64,000 bases of DNA from [Enterobacter] lignolyticus SCF1 (lineage in GTDB: Bacteria; Pseudomonadota; Gammaproteobacteria; Enterobacterales; Enterobacteriaceae), in contig NC_014618.1 in assembly GCF_000164865.1 (NCBI RefSeq), forward strand, positions 2,666,001 through 2,730,000, written 5' to 3'. This document shows positions 25,945 through 34,930 of the stretch, in pieces. Each line of letters opens with the position of its first letter. The first letter of the stretch is position 1. Under the pieces are notes generated by a model, which saw nothing but the letters and a program-made list of their open reading frames with translations, ran no database searches and had not been told where the DNA came from. A program made the position numbers and the translations under genes.

Positions 25945-26184
25945 TTACTCTTCGATTTCCCCTTCCTGGCGCATCTGCGACGCCCATCGCTGGGCGGCTT
26001 CCGGTACGCTGAACGCCTGCGAACGACGAAAGTGGGACCCCATCAGCACAAACGCCACGTATTTCCCCCGCAGCAGCCAGACGTCCCGAAAACCGTCGAC
26101 TTTCGACGCATGGTCCGGCGGCGCGGGCTCAACGCGGGGAACATAGCTGATAACAGGGCGGTTTTGATGGCGCAGCGGTTTCAT
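25945..26184 (-). CDS. cedA: cell division activator CedA
   Basis: 79-residue small basic DNA-binding protein that in E. coli supports division after over-replication and associates with RNA polymerase. The core FRDVWLLRGKYVAFVLMGSHFRRS is conserved. The start is the ATG at 26184; an upstream ATG at 26283 would add 33 residues absent from the family. In E. coli katE follows cedA; here chbG does. The gene's own terminator is now split by IS4. Confidence 0.92.
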   Translation of the reverse strand: MKPLRHQNRPVISYVPRVEPAPPDHASKVDGFRDVWLLRGKYVAFVLMGSHFRRSQAFSVPEAAQRWASQMRQEGEIEE

Positions 26185-26328
26185 GACAGAAAATTCACCA
26201 GAGAAATAACAAAGGCGGAAAATCACTATGATAGCCGATTGTGCCCCTGAACGTCGCGCCCTGCGTGCTTTCTTTCTGGACAAAATGGGGACGCGCCCGG
26301 AAGAAAAATCGCTCCCGGGCGCCGGAGA

Positions 26329-27087
26329 TTAGACGTCGCGATAGGTTCCCAGACGGTACCCGCGCTCCGCCACCGCATATTTCAGCGACGGCGAGGTGAG
26401 AACATCCAGCTCCGCCAGACGCGGGTAGCAGTACGCGCTGCCCATAATGGTATTATCGACAAACGCCGGATGGCACATCACCTCCAGCGACCGCTCTCCC
26501 TGACCCGCCGACGTATCCAGCGTTTGCAGGAACAGGCTGTCGCTGATGGCCTCGCCGTAAAACTCGCTGGCGAAACCGTCGCTGCTGCGCACGCCGCTGT
26601 CGTCAAGCTGATACCGCGCCGCGAGGCCGCGGTCGATACGCATCGCCACCCCTTTTGACTTCGCAAACTCCGCCACCAGCGGAAAAATTTGCGGGATCAT
26701 ATGCACGTGATGGTGGCTGTCGATGTGCGTCGGTTCACTACCAAACAGCTCGACAAAGCGGTGATACTGACGGTCCAGCTCGCCGGCTATCTCATCGAGC
26801 GGCAGCGCGTCCTCTTCCGCCATCTGCCAAATCCACTTGCCGAACTTACCCTCGCGGGTCAGTCCCGGCATGGCGGAAAGCGGCGAGCCCAGGGTGAGGA
26901 CAAAGTGCATCCCCACCGCCAGCTCCGGTAAACAGCGGCTCAGCAGCGCTGCGTGGTCAATCGCGGTACCGTTGACCAGCGCCGTTGTCGAGGTCACGAG
27001 ACCGTTCTTACAGGCTTCCACAATCCCGTAGTTTTGGCCTTTGCTCAGGCCAAAGTCATCAGCATTGACGATTAACACACGTTCCAT
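26329..27087 (-). CDS. chbG: chitooligosaccharide deacetylase ChbG (YdjC)
   Basis: 252-residue YdjC/ChbG deacetylase that removes an acetyl group from chitobiose or chitotriose phosphates so that they can induce and be cleaved. Metal-site residues appear in NADDFGLSKG and HIDSHHHVHM. The start is the ATG at 27087, six bases after GGGAG; a TTG two codons upstream is less likely. Last gene of chbBCARFG, 12 bases after chbF. Confidence 0.94.
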   Translation of the reverse strand: MERVLIVNADDFGLSKGQNYGIVEACKNGLVTSTTALVNGTAIDHAALLSRCLPELAVGMHFVLTLGSPLSAMPGLTREGKFGKWIWQMAEEDALPLDEIAGELDRQYHRFVELFGSEPTHIDSHHHVHMIPQIFPLVAEFAKSKGVAMRIDRGLAARYQLDDSGVRSSDGFASEFYGEAISDSLFLQTLDTSAGQGERSLEVMCHPAFVDNTIMGSAYCYPRLAELDVLTSPSLKYAVAERGYRLGTYRDV

Positions 27088-27099
27088 CTGCAACTCCCG

Positions 27100-28446
27100 T
27101 TACTGCTTGAGTTTTTCCACTGTGGCGGCAAAGTTCGGCAGCCACTTCTCGTGCGCCAGGATAAGCTCGCGCGCCAGCACCTCGGCATCGCGGTCGGAGT
27201 GAATCAGCGGGCTCAGGTTCAGCGCCAGCAGGACGTCATTGAATTCGCCGCCGATCGCCGCCCGGCTCGCGGCAATTTCAAACCCTTTAATGGTATGGAT
27301 AAGCCCCAGCACTTTATCATCAAAATGGGTCAGGCGCGGATGCGGTTTCGCCCCGTCGCGGCCCAGCAGGCAGGTCATCTCTACCGCCCAGTCGGCCGGA
27401 ATGTTGTCGATATGACCGTGGTGCGGCACGTTGACGTAATGCTCGGTCTGCTTATCGTTGTAGATAGCGTTAATCACCTCGCAGGCGGCGTCGGAATAGT
27501 ACGCGCCGCCGCGTTGCTCCAGCTCTTTCGGCTTCACGTTCAGATCCGGGTTTTTATACAGCTCGAACAGCTGTTTTTCGACCTTCTGCACCACCTGCGC
27601 GCGGGCGCCGCCCTTGTAGTATTCACCCATTTCGATCGCCAGCATCTCTTTTTGCTTGAAGTAGTACAGCAGATAAGAGCACGGCAGCAGGTTCAGCGAG
27701 CGGATAAGCCCTTCGCTAAACGGCAGGTCGAAGATGTTCTTCACGCTGTTGGCGGTCAGCGTACCGGAGGCAACGCCGTCCAGCAGTTCAGCAAAACGGG
27801 ATTCGCCGTTGACCACCACGTCGCGGATAAACACCATGTGGTTGAGGCCGAACAGGTCGATAGACAGCGAGTCCTGCGCCGTCAGCTGCAGCACGTCGGT
27901 GATGAACATCTTCATGCCGACCGGAATGTTGCATACGCCGATGAAGCGCCTGAAGCCGGTGTGGCGGTACACCGCTTCGGTGACCATCCCGGCCGGGTTG
28001 GTGAAGTTAATGACCCAGGCGTTCGGGCAGATTTCCTCGACATCTTTAATGATGTCGAAAATGACCGGAATGGTGCGCAGCCCTTTAAACAGGCCGCCCG
28101 CGCCGTTGGTTTCCTGGCCGAGATAGCCGTGGCTTAGCGGAATGCGCTCGTCTTGCTCACGGGCCTTCAGCTGGCCCACGCGCAGCTGGGTGGTGACAAA
28201 GTCGGCGTCCTGCAGCGCTTCGCGGCGGTTCAGGGTCTTAAAGACCTTCATCGGTACGCCCGCTTTTTTCACCATCCGCTCGCACAGGGCGTGAATGATA
28301 TCCAGCTTTTCCTGGCCTTCTTCAACATCAACCAGCCACAGCTCCGTGACCGGCAGCTCATGGTAGCGTTTAATAAAGCCTTCGAGTAATTCCGGGGTAT
28401 AGCTGCTGCCGCCGCCAATCGTAACGACTTTTAATTTCTGGCTCAT
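27100..28446 (-). CDS. chbF: 6-phospho-beta-glucosidase / diacetylchitobiose-6-phosphate hydrolase ChbF (GH4)
   Basis: 448-residue glycoside hydrolase family 4 enzyme using NAD+ and a divalent metal. Dinucleotide motif IGGGSSYTPEL near the N-terminus; metal-site motif GVCNIPVGM (Cys) and LFGLNHMVF (His). It hydrolyses phosphorylated disaccharides brought in by ChbABC. The start is the ATG at 28446 (MSQKLKVV as in E. coli), rejecting 25 upstream codons. Confidence 0.95.
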   Translation of the reverse strand: MSQKLKVVTIGGGSSYTPELLEGFIKRYHELPVTELWLVDVEEGQEKLDIIHALCERMVKKAGVPMKVFKTLNRREALQDADFVTTQLRVGQLKAREQDERIPLSHGYLGQETNGAGGLFKGLRTIPVIFDIIKDVEEICPNAWVINFTNPAGMVTEAVYRHTGFRRFIGVCNIPVGMKMFITDVLQLTAQDSLSIDLFGLNHMVFIRDVVVNGESRFAELLDGVASGTLTANSVKNIFDLPFSEGLIRSLNLLPCSYLLYYFKQKEMLAIEMGEYYKGGARAQVVQKVEKQLFELYKNPDLNVKPKELEQRGGAYYSDAACEVINAIYNDKQTEHYVNVPHHGHIDNIPADWAVEMTCLLGRDGAKPHPRLTHFDDKVLGLIHTIKGFEIAASRAAIGGEFNDVLLALNLSPLIHSDRDAEVLARELILAHEKWLPNFAATVEKLKQ

Positions 28447-28519
28447 AACGTTCTCCCTTGGGGATCCACAAACGATGCGTGGGTGACTCTCCACGTACGC
28501 GCGGATAGCTATACTCGTC

Positions 28520-28568
28520 ATAATTCAAGTTGCATGTGCGTTGGCTGCATTCCTGCAACTCGAATTAT
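28520..28568. repeat. long imperfect inverted repeat between chbR and chbF
   Basis: 15-base arms, ATAATTCAAGTTGCA and TGCAACTCGAATTAT, one mismatch, around a 19-base loop. Located between chbR and chbF, it could form a stable intercistronic RNA hairpin. It resembles intergenic palindromes dispersed in enterobacterial genomes, which I cannot check here. Confidence 0.7.
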
Positions 28569-28614
28569 TTAGAGTACAAATGTAATTCGGTGCGTACGGC
28601 CGGGCCGTACCGGG

Positions 28615-29454
28615 TTAATTAATACTGGTGAGCTGTTTACGATAATTGCTTGGCGTAAATGAGGTCAGCTTTTTAAACGTCTTAATAAACAGACTGGGGC
28701 TGCTGTAACCTGATTCGTAAGCAATATCCGTCACCGAGTAGTTCGTAATTTCCAGCTGCTTCATGGCGAAATTAATGCGGATATCATTAATAATCTGCAT
28801 TGGCGTTTTACTGTAAAAACGCTGCGTGGCCCGGGTTAAATATTCCTGCGATTTCCCGGAAAGGCCCACCATGTTTTCCAGCGCGCTTTCGCCGAATTTA
28901 TTTTTATCGTGCATCGCTTCCACGGTGTTTTTTAACCACTGCGGCGTAACATCCTGCGCCTGCTCTTCACGATAATGGCGCAGGCGGTTAATGACATAAA
29001 ACGAGACCACTTCAATAAATTCATCAAATTCGTTTTCACGAAAATTCAGCGATGCCACAACCGATTCGATATAGCTGAGAAAGGTACTTTTTACAGAATA
29101 GACCTGTGATGCAACCAACACTCCGGGCAGCAGCGGCTGGTAGTGTTTCTCAAAGAAACGCTTACTGATGCCGACGTTCAGGATCCGGGTGGCGCCGAAC
29201 TCATAAAAGCTCTGGTGGTGCGACCCCATCGGGATAAAGACGAAATTCCCGCGCTCCAGCATCACCCGTTTGCCATTAATTTCCTGGTAATAGCGCCCGG
29301 TGAGTACGAGCGTGAACTCGTAGTAGTCGTGCTGGTGCAGCCCGCTGATGCTTTCCGTTTTGTTGTAGATGAAAACATGAAAATCCTTACCGTTAAACAG
29401 CTGTTGTTCAAGGGCGGTACTGATCTCCGTGGTCATCATCTTTGGTTGCCTCAT
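28615..29454 (-). CDS. chbR: chb operon regulator ChbR (AraC family)
   Basis: 279 residues. An N-terminal cupin-like sensor domain (GLHQHDYYEFTLVLTGRY, RGNFVFIPMGSHHQ) is followed by a C-terminal AraC HTH pair (VTDIAYESGYSSPSLFIKTFKKLT). In E. coli ChbR represses chb without and activates with chitobiose inducer, alongside NagC and CRP. It is the fourth gene of the operon, 15 bases after chbA. Confidence 0.94.
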   Translation of the reverse strand: MRQPKMMTTEISTALEQQLFNGKDFHVFIYNKTESISGLHQHDYYEFTLVLTGRYYQEINGKRVMLERGNFVFIPMGSHHQSFYEFGATRILNVGISKRFFEKHYQPLLPGVLVASQVYSVKSTFLSYIESVVASLNFRENEFDEFIEVVSFYVINRLRHYREEQAQDVTPQWLKNTVEAMHDKNKFGESALENMVGLSGKSQEYLTRATQRFYSKTPMQIINDIRINFAMKQLEITNYSVTDIAYESGYSSPSLFIKTFKKLTSFTPSNYRKQLTSIN

Positions 29455-29469
29455 CGTGGTATCAGCCTG

Positions 29470-29817
29470 TTATTGTACCTTCTCGTGAAGCTCAATCAAT
29501 TCGGCGACCAGCTCGCGCGCCAGCATTGAGGTCATCAGATGATCTTGCGCATGTACCAGCACCAGGCTCACCTTCATTTTTCCTTCGCCTTCGTCGCTTT
29601 CAATCAGCTGCGTCTGGACGCGATGCGCTTCGCTCAGCGCGATACGGGACTGCTCCATAGTGGCTTTTGCGGTCTCGAAATCGCCAAGCTTGGCCTGCTT
29701 CAGCGCGGTATAGGCCAGGCTGCGCGCCTGTCCGGAGTTGATGATTAACCCCATAACCACTTCTTCGAGGTCGTTTTCCTTGACGTCGTCAGCGACGATA
29801 TTATCCAAATCGAACAT
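29470..29817 (-). CDS. chbA: PTS diacetylchitobiose EIIA component
   Basis: 115-residue lactose/chitobiose-type EIIA; helical trimer in E. coli. The phosphorylated histidine is His89 in VLVHAQDHLM. It passes phosphate from HPr to ChbB. RBS GAGGG. It lies 54 bases after chbC. Confidence 0.95.
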   Translation of the reverse strand: MFDLDNIVADDVKENDLEEVVMGLIINSGQARSLAYTALKQAKLGDFETAKATMEQSRIALSEAHRVQTQLIESDEGEGKMKVSLVLVHAQDHLMTSMLARELVAELIELHEKVQ

Positions 29818-29871
29818 ATGATTCCCTCACTACGCTGGCGGTACGGGCGCGCGTCCCGTACCGCGCTACAT

Positions 29872-31230
29872 TTAGAATTTCAGTGAATTGGCGATGTCTT
29901 CTTCGCTTTCTTCTTGCTCAATGGTGCTCTGCGCTTTGTTAGAAATCACCACGAAAGGCAGGTAAACCACGGTCGCTACCATCAGGTTGAACAGCGCGAC
30001 GCAGAGCGCGGCGATACTGCCGTTACTGTTAAAGAAGGCGCCCAGACCGGTCGGCATCGTCCACGGCGCCAGGTTGGTCACCGGCGGGATAATGCCCATC
30101 GAGTAGGCGGCCAGGGTGATCGCCGCCAGAATCGGCTGCACCAGAATGAACGGGATGAACATCACCGGGTTCATGATGATCGGCAGACCAAACAGAATCG
30201 GTTCGTTAATCTGGAAGATGCCTGACGGCAGCGCCAGCTTCGCCACCTGACGGTGATCCGCACGGCGGGAGGCGATAAAGATGGCGATGATCAGGCCCAG
30301 CGTCGCGCCGGAACCGCCCAGCAGGATGTAGGAATCGAGCATCGGCTTCGCCCAGAAGTGGAACTGTTTGCCCGCTTCGATAGCGGCCTCAACAGAGCCG
30401 TACTGGTTGTACAGCGCGATGTTTTCCAGCGCCCACGGGGTCATGATGCCGTTGTCCAGCGCGGTCAGCGCCAGCGAACCGTGCACCCCGAAGAACCACA
30501 GCAGGGAGTTGAAGATAACGTACGCCCAGCCCACGACGCTCCCCATTGCCGCCAGCGGCGAGGAGATAGAGTCCATGATTATCTGGTGGAAGTTGGTCTG
30601 CCAGTGGGTCAGCATCCAGGAGATAATCCCGAACACGGACAGGATCAGGAAGCCAGGAATTAACGCCGAGAAGGAGCGCGATACCGAGGACGGCACGCTG
30701 TCAGGCAGCGTAATGACCCAGTTGCGGCGCACGACGAAGGTGAACAGCTCCGCCACCACCAGGCCGATAATCATACCGGAAATAATGTTCTGACCACCCA
30801 GCCAGTTGGCGCCGACCGCATACGCTTCGCCCACGCTGTACGGAGTTACGGTCATAAAGGCCGCGACGGACAATAAGCCTGCCGCGAGTGGGTCAACTTT
30901 TCGTTCTTCCGCCAACGCCATGCCAATAAAAAAAGGCGCCATCAGTGACATAATACCCAATGTACCGTTGTACACGTTGCCACCGATGGCTTTAAAACCA
31001 TTCAGGGTTTCAATGGTCGAGGGGTCTAAACGAACACCAAGAGAATAGAAGAACGAGCCGTCGCCAAAGCTCAGAAATACGTTATTGATTAAGACGAACA
31101 TTGCCCCGGCAAGGGTCAATGGCATCAGCTTAATAAAGCCGTTTTTAATCGCGTTAACGTGCGGCTGCTTTCCTATTTTAACAGCAAAAGGAAGGAGTAC
31201 CTTTTCAAGTGAACTGATAAATCTACTCAT
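29872..31230 (-). CDS. chbC: PTS diacetylchitobiose EIIC component
   Basis: 452-residue membrane permease of the chitobiose PTS, with about ten hydrophobic segments and the EIIC signature around NEPILFGLPIIMNP that contains the sugar-binding Glu. It imports N,N'-diacetylchitobiose with phosphorylation by ChbB. Its mRNA leader lies in the chbB-chbC gap that holds the ChiX trap and a hairpin. Confidence 0.96.
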   Translation of the reverse strand: MSRFISSLEKVLLPFAVKIGKQPHVNAIKNGFIKLMPLTLAGAMFVLINNVFLSFGDGSFFYSLGVRLDPSTIETLNGFKAIGGNVYNGTLGIMSLMAPFFIGMALAEERKVDPLAAGLLSVAAFMTVTPYSVGEAYAVGANWLGGQNIISGMIIGLVVAELFTFVVRRNWVITLPDSVPSSVSRSFSALIPGFLILSVFGIISWMLTHWQTNFHQIIMDSISSPLAAMGSVVGWAYVIFNSLLWFFGVHGSLALTALDNGIMTPWALENIALYNQYGSVEAAIEAGKQFHFWAKPMLDSYILLGGSGATLGLIIAIFIASRRADHRQVAKLALPSGIFQINEPILFGLPIIMNPVMFIPFILVQPILAAITLAAYSMGIIPPVTNLAPWTMPTGLGAFFNSNGSIAALCVALFNLMVATVVYLPFVVISNKAQSTIEQEESEEDIANSLKF

Positions 31231-31248
31231 AGAAAAATACCCTTAAAG

Positions 31249-31269
31249 GCCGTAATAAAATATTACGGC
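31249..31269. repeat. chbB-chbC intercistronic hairpin
   Basis: GCCGTAATA-AAA-TATTACGGC, perfect 9-bp arms, 19 bases before the chbC start. Confidence 0.7.
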
Positions 31270-31286
31270 GATTGTATGTGAAATAA

Positions 31287-31298
31287 CTCTTTGACGGG
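31287..31298 (-). promoter_or_regulatory. ChiX sRNA pairing site (RNA trap) in chbB-chbC
   Basis: The transcript reads CCCGUCAAAGAG, an exact 12-base complement of the ChiX seed CUCUUUGACGGG as I recall the E. coli sRNA. In E. coli and Salmonella this intercistronic site titrates ChiX when chb is induced and so relieves repression of chiP. Confidence 0.85.
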
Positions 31299-31311
31299 AA
31301 AAATAAAAAAA

Positions 31312-31632
31312 TTATTGCGCAGCTGCTTTCTTAATCGATGCAACGGCGGCTTTAAGTACACCTAAACCATCTACTTTGCCATACAGAATGGAGTCAATAA
31401 CCTCTACCGGTTTATTCGGCAGCAGGCGTTGAATCTCTGGCAACATATAAGCAATTTGCGGGCCGAGTAATACGACATCGGCATTCTGGCCTTTTTCACC
31501 AGCCAGCGTTTCGGGGAATGCCTCAATCACCACCGGGACTTCATATTTCTCGGCCTGTGCTCGCATTTTAGACACCAGCAGCGATGTCGACATTCCAGCA
31601 GAACAGAACAGATAGATGTGTTTCTTTTCCAT
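31312..31632 (-). CDS. chbB: PTS diacetylchitobiose EIIB component
   Basis: 106-residue cytoplasmic EIIB of the lactose/chitobiose class. The phospho-cysteine is Cys10 in IYLFCSAGMSTS. First gene of chbBCARFG. RBS GAGGA. Confidence 0.96.
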   Translation of the reverse strand: MEKKHIYLFCSAGMSTSLLVSKMRAQAEKYEVPVVIEAFPETLAGEKGQNADVVLLGPQIAYMLPEIQRLLPNKPVEVIDSILYGKVDGLGVLKAAVASIKKAAAQ

Positions 31633-31900
31633 ACACGCTTCCTCAATTTGTAATCTCTGCCAGCATTTCAGCCTTCAGGATGACTCTCCTTATATACATG
31701 TCTGCGCTCAGACGCGTATATACCTTCGTGCTGGGGAACAACGGTAACCATTTGTTACTTTGTGTTTATGGGATGAGTATACGGCATCCCACAGGGGGTG
31801 GATAATTCCTGGTAGACTGAAATTGTTTCTCATTGACCTTCCGTTATGACTACCTTCACACTTTGGCAAATAATTCGCGCAATTAAATAAGCGCCGCCCG
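31633..31900 (-). promoter_or_regulatory. chb operon upstream region with three dyads
   Basis: This gap carries a 32-bp compound dyad (31691-31722: TATATAC outer arms, GTCTG/CAGAC inner arms), GTAAC-N5-GTTAC at 31744-31758, and TGGGATG / CATCCCA at 31769-31791. In E. coli this region binds NagC, ChbR and CRP. I cannot assign each dyad to a protein. Confidence 0.5.
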
Positions 31901-31904
31901 CCAT

Positions 31905-31930
31905 AAAAAAACCCGGCGCTCGGGCCGGGT
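31905..31930 (-). terminator. osmE terminator
   Basis: ACCCGG / CCGGGT stem with an eight-base loop and seven As on the + strand giving the minus-strand U tract. Confidence 0.88.
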
Positions 31931-31958
31931 CTTCGTAGATATCAGGAAAATGTGGGAG

Positions 31959-32300
31959 TTACTGCTTCGCCGCACGCGGGTCGGTATCGTACTCGGCGCA
32001 GGTCTGGTAGCCGGAGTTGACCACACGTCCGGTCTCATCCAGTGCGACAAAGTAGGTCTCAGCTTTACCATCCCGTTGACCGAGGATATAGGTCTGGCAG
32101 GTGCCGCGCGCATGGATCATCGTCACTTCAGAGGCCGGCTTGCCGGCAATCTGCGCCACCTGCTGGCGCGACATCCCCTTCTTCACATCTTTTACCACCG
32201 GCTGGGTAAACTGATCTTTTGTCCGATCGTAGGCCGTACACCCCGCCACTAAGGTTAATACTGCTGCAATACCTAAAAATCCGGCGACATTCTTGTTCAT
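31959..32300 (-). CDS. osmE: osmotically inducible lipoprotein OsmE
   Basis: 113-residue SmpA/OmlA-type lipoprotein. The lipobox LVAGC directs lipidation. The mature BamE-like fold includes VVKDVKKGMSRQQVAQIAGKPASEV. RpoS/osmolarity-controlled in E. coli. It is divergent from nadE, as in E. coli. Confidence 0.94.
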   Translation of the reverse strand: MNKNVAGFLGIAAVLTLVAGCTAYDRTKDQFTQPVVKDVKKGMSRQQVAQIAGKPASEVTMIHARGTCQTYILGQRDGKAETYFVALDETGRVVNSGYQTCAEYDTDPRAAKQ

Positions 32301-32500
32301 ATTCCATCCTCTTTTTATTAGCGTGTCATAAGCCTGGAATAAATAGTGCTATTTTTCAACCAGACAAACATCGCCAGACGTTGATAAACCCGCCGTGCGG
32401 CACGAAAACGCGGTAATTTGCTGCGGTCAAAACTGTGATCCTTGTCGTTTTATCGCCAAAGAGGTAGCTTTAACGCATCACTTTTATGGGAGAAGGGTAA

Positions 32501-33328
32501 ATGGCTCTGCAACAAGAGATTATCGCGGCGCTCGGCGTAAAGCCGCAGATTGATGCCGATCGGGAGATTCGCCGCAGCGTAGACTTTCTGAAGTCGTACC
32601 TGAAAACGTATCCTTTTATTAAGTCGCTGGTGCTGGGGATTAGCGGCGGTCAGGACTCGACGCTGGCGGGCAAACTGTGCCAGACGGCCATCAGCGAGCT
32701 GCGCGATGAAACCGGCGACCAGACGCTGCAGTTTATCGCCGTGCGCCTGCCGTACGGCGTGCAGGCGGACGAGCAGGACTGCCAGGACGCGATAAGCTTT
32801 ATCCAGCCCGACCGCGTGCTCACGGTCAATATTAAAGGATCGGTGCTGGCGAGCGAGCAGGCGCTGCGCGAGGCCGGTATCGAGCTGAGCGACTTTGTGC
32901 GCGGCAACGAGAAGGCCCGTGAGCGGATGAAGGCGCAGTACAGCATCGCCGGAATGACCAAAGGCGTGGTGGTGGGGACCGATCACGCCGCCGAAGCGCT
33001 GACCGGCTTTTTTACCAAATACGGCGATGGCGGCACCGACATCAACCCGCTGTTCCGCCTGAACAAACGTCAGGGCAAACAGCTGCTGGCGCGCCTGGGC
33101 TGCCCGGAGCACCTGTATAACAAAGCGCCGACGGCCGATCTGGAAGACGACCGCCCCTCCCTGCCGGACGAAGCCGCGCTGGGCGTGACCTACGAGAACA
33201 TTGACGACTATCTTGAAGGGAAAACGCTGGATGCCGGTACGGCGAAAATCATCGAGAACTGGTATCTGAAAACCGAGCACAAGCGTCGCCCGCCGATCAC
33301 CGTGTTCGACGATTTCTGGAAACGCTAA
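32501..33328 (+). CDS. nadE: ammonia-dependent NAD+ synthetase
   Basis: 275-residue NAD synthetase converting deamido-NAD to NAD with ATP and ammonia. The ATP pyrophosphatase loop is LGISGGQDST (about 46-55), and GTDHAAEA and the C-terminal FFTKYGDGG block are conserved. RBS GGAGAAGG. It is followed by an AGCCCC/GGGGCT hairpin with Ts. Confidence 0.96.
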   Translation: MALQQEIIAALGVKPQIDADREIRRSVDFLKSYLKTYPFIKSLVLGISGGQDSTLAGKLCQTAISELRDETGDQTLQFIAVRLPYGVQADEQDCQDAISFIQPDRVLTVNIKGSVLASEQALREAGIELSDFVRGNEKARERMKAQYSIAGMTKGVVVGTDHAAEALTGFFTKYGDGGTDINPLFRLNKRQGKQLLARLGCPEHLYNKAPTADLEDDRPSLPDEAALGVTYENIDDYLEGKTLDAGTAKIIENWYLKTEHKRRPPITVFDDFWKR

Positions 33329-33360
33329 GCCCCACAGCCCTGGCCTGCGCCGGGGCTTTT
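33329..33360 (+). terminator. nadE terminator
   Basis: GCCCC / GGGGC arms with an 18-base loop and a short T run, immediately after the nadE stop and just before the convergent ves stop. Confidence 0.7.
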
Positions 33361-33364
33361 TACG

Positions 33365-33940
33365 CTATACGCACTCCGCCACGGAAAACGTCGGCAGCCA
33401 GCGGATTTCGCTGTACAGCACCTGCCCTTCATCTTTCAGCAGCCGCAGCGTGTGCCGCCCGTCCTGCCAGTAAGCCCCCTGATCGGCGGTCAACAGCTTA
33501 TCGCCAAGCTGCCATGCGCCGCTCAGCACAAACACCATGCCGCCGTGCGAGCCGAAGGTGGTGAAGGTTCGGTCGGCGACGCGCACCTTCGCTTCGCAGC
33601 GGTCGCGGCGGGTCATAATGTTAAGATCCATCGACATCTGCCCTTCGGTGAGCTGCGCCCGCACCGGCTGCTCGCCGGCAAAGCGGAACGGCTGAAAGCG
33701 CTTTAGCGTGTGATGGAAAGCCTTACCGCCGTCGAGCGTCACTTCGCCGCCCTCCAGCAGAGTGATAACGCGGTCCACGCCCGGCGAGACGGCGAACTCG
33801 CCGCTACCGGCAATGGAAGCAATACTGGCGCGCCAGTTAAAATCGCGGGTCGCGGGCGGAAAGCAGCACAGCTCGCGCGTTTCGCCCGCGCCGTTTTTCC
33901 ACAGGCTGACCGGCATTTTGCGGATATCAAAGTAGTCCAT
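33365..33940 (-). CDS. ves: Ves, HutD/Ves-family cupin protein
   Basis: 191 residues of the HutD/Ves double-cupin family; motifs SLWKNGAGETREL and FNWRASIASIAGSGEF near the N-terminus. E. coli Ves is linked to cold and environmental stress. The third of three adjacent start codons (33940) is chosen, giving MDYFDIRK as in E. coli with AGGAG five bases upstream. Confidence 0.9.
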   Translation of the reverse strand: MDYFDIRKMPVSLWKNGAGETRELCCFPPATRDFNWRASIASIAGSGEFAVSPGVDRVITLLEGGEVTLDGGKAFHHTLKRFQPFRFAGEQPVRAQLTEGQMSMDLNIMTRRDRCEAKVRVADRTFTTFGSHGGMVFVLSGAWQLGDKLLTADQGAYWQDGRHTLRLLKDEGQVLYSEIRWLPTFSVAECV

Positions 33941-34076
33941 CATCACTCCTGAAGGGTTACCCCTGGCCGCCCGCTACCCCTGCGACCACTCTTGTTATTT
34001 TTTCGTCACCACCATCGGTTATCGGCACGCCGACGCAGAGCCTTAGTACAACAGGCAAAAAGGGAGTCAAAGAAAA

Positions 34077-34125
34077 ACCGCCGGCCCTGCCCACAGCGAA
34101 AATGCGTATGGGCAAGACCGGCGGT
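34077..34125 (-). terminator. spy terminator
   Basis: ACCGCCGG / CCGGCGGT arms around a partly paired 33-base loop. A TTTTTCTTT tract follows on the minus transcript. Confidence 0.75.
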
Positions 34126-34145
34126 CTTTAAGTCAGCGTGCTGAT

Positions 34146-34631
34146 TTACTCAGCAGACGGCGCCATTTTACCTTCTGCCGCCGGACGTTCTGTCAGACGC
34201 TTCTCAAAATTGGCATTAAACTGTTTTTTCTGTTCCGGGGTCAGGATGTTGTAGATCTTGTTCTGTGTTTCCATGCGGGACAGCGCCATGGCTTTGTGCT
34301 GCGCTTCCATCTTGTCGATAGCCGCTTCCGCTTTCGCCTTGTCGAAGGTATCGCTGGCGATCAGGCTATGCATCTCGCGGCGTTCGTCAACGGACGGGCG
34401 AGGCATGTTTTCACGCTGGCTTTTCATGATGTCGCGGACCTGCTGTTTCTGCGCATCCGTCAGGTTCAGACCTTTGAACATCATATCATGCATCATGCCC
34501 GGCTTGCCTTTATGGTGCATCATTTGCGTGCCTTCCGCCGGTGCTGCGGTAGTGGTATCCGCCGCATGCGCCAGGTTAGCCGCGCCCAGAGCCAGAGTAG
34601 AAGCAACAATCAGAGCAGTCATCTTTTTCAT
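34146..34631 (-). CDS. spy: periplasmic chaperone Spy
   Basis: 161-residue precursor, same length as E. coli Spy. The signal peptide (MKKMTALIVASTLALGAANLAHA) precedes a helical cradle with two LTxxQ motifs (LTDAQKQQ, LTPEQKKQ). An ATP-independent chaperone induced by envelope stress through Cpx and Bae. The second of two adjacent ATGs is used, matching the family and giving better RBS spacing. Confidence 0.95.
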   Translation of the reverse strand: MKKMTALIVASTLALGAANLAHAADTTTAAPAEGTQMMHHKGKPGMMHDMMFKGLNLTDAQKQQVRDIMKSQRENMPRPSVDERREMHSLIASDTFDKAKAEAAIDKMEAQHKAMALSRMETQNKIYNILTPEQKKQFNANFEKRLTERPAAEGKMAPSAE

Positions 34632-34930
34632 CATATGATCCTTACTTTCAGTTATTTTTACGGCGCATTGCCGTGTTGACGGGATTAACTTTACGAGGTT
34701 ATACGTCAATTAATCAGAGTAAGCGTAAAACACTGAAAGCACAAAAACGACTTTGTGACCAATTATGGAGAAAATAAGAATAAAGCATGAAGAGTTGCAA
34801 TTTTAGAAATACAACAGGCTGATCTGGAAGGGTTTATGGAGAAGTTTAAATCAGCAGCGGCGAATAATAAAGCATTTATCCAGGATAAATCTGGAACGAT
34901 AAAAAAAACGTGTTTATTTAAATTTCCCGT
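34632..34930 (-). promoter_or_regulatory. spy upstream region with CpxR-like box
   Basis: Read toward spy, GTATA-N5-GTAAA at 34704-34690 is one base from the tandem CpxR consensus and lies about 60 bp before the start, consistent with Cpx control in E. coli. The AT-rich part at 34740-34920 shows no gene. Confidence 0.45.

Noticed and set aside
28520..28568. Possible terminator splitting the chb operon
   Set aside because: The hairpin has no following U tract and chbFG are normally cotranscribed; it is listed as a repeat only.
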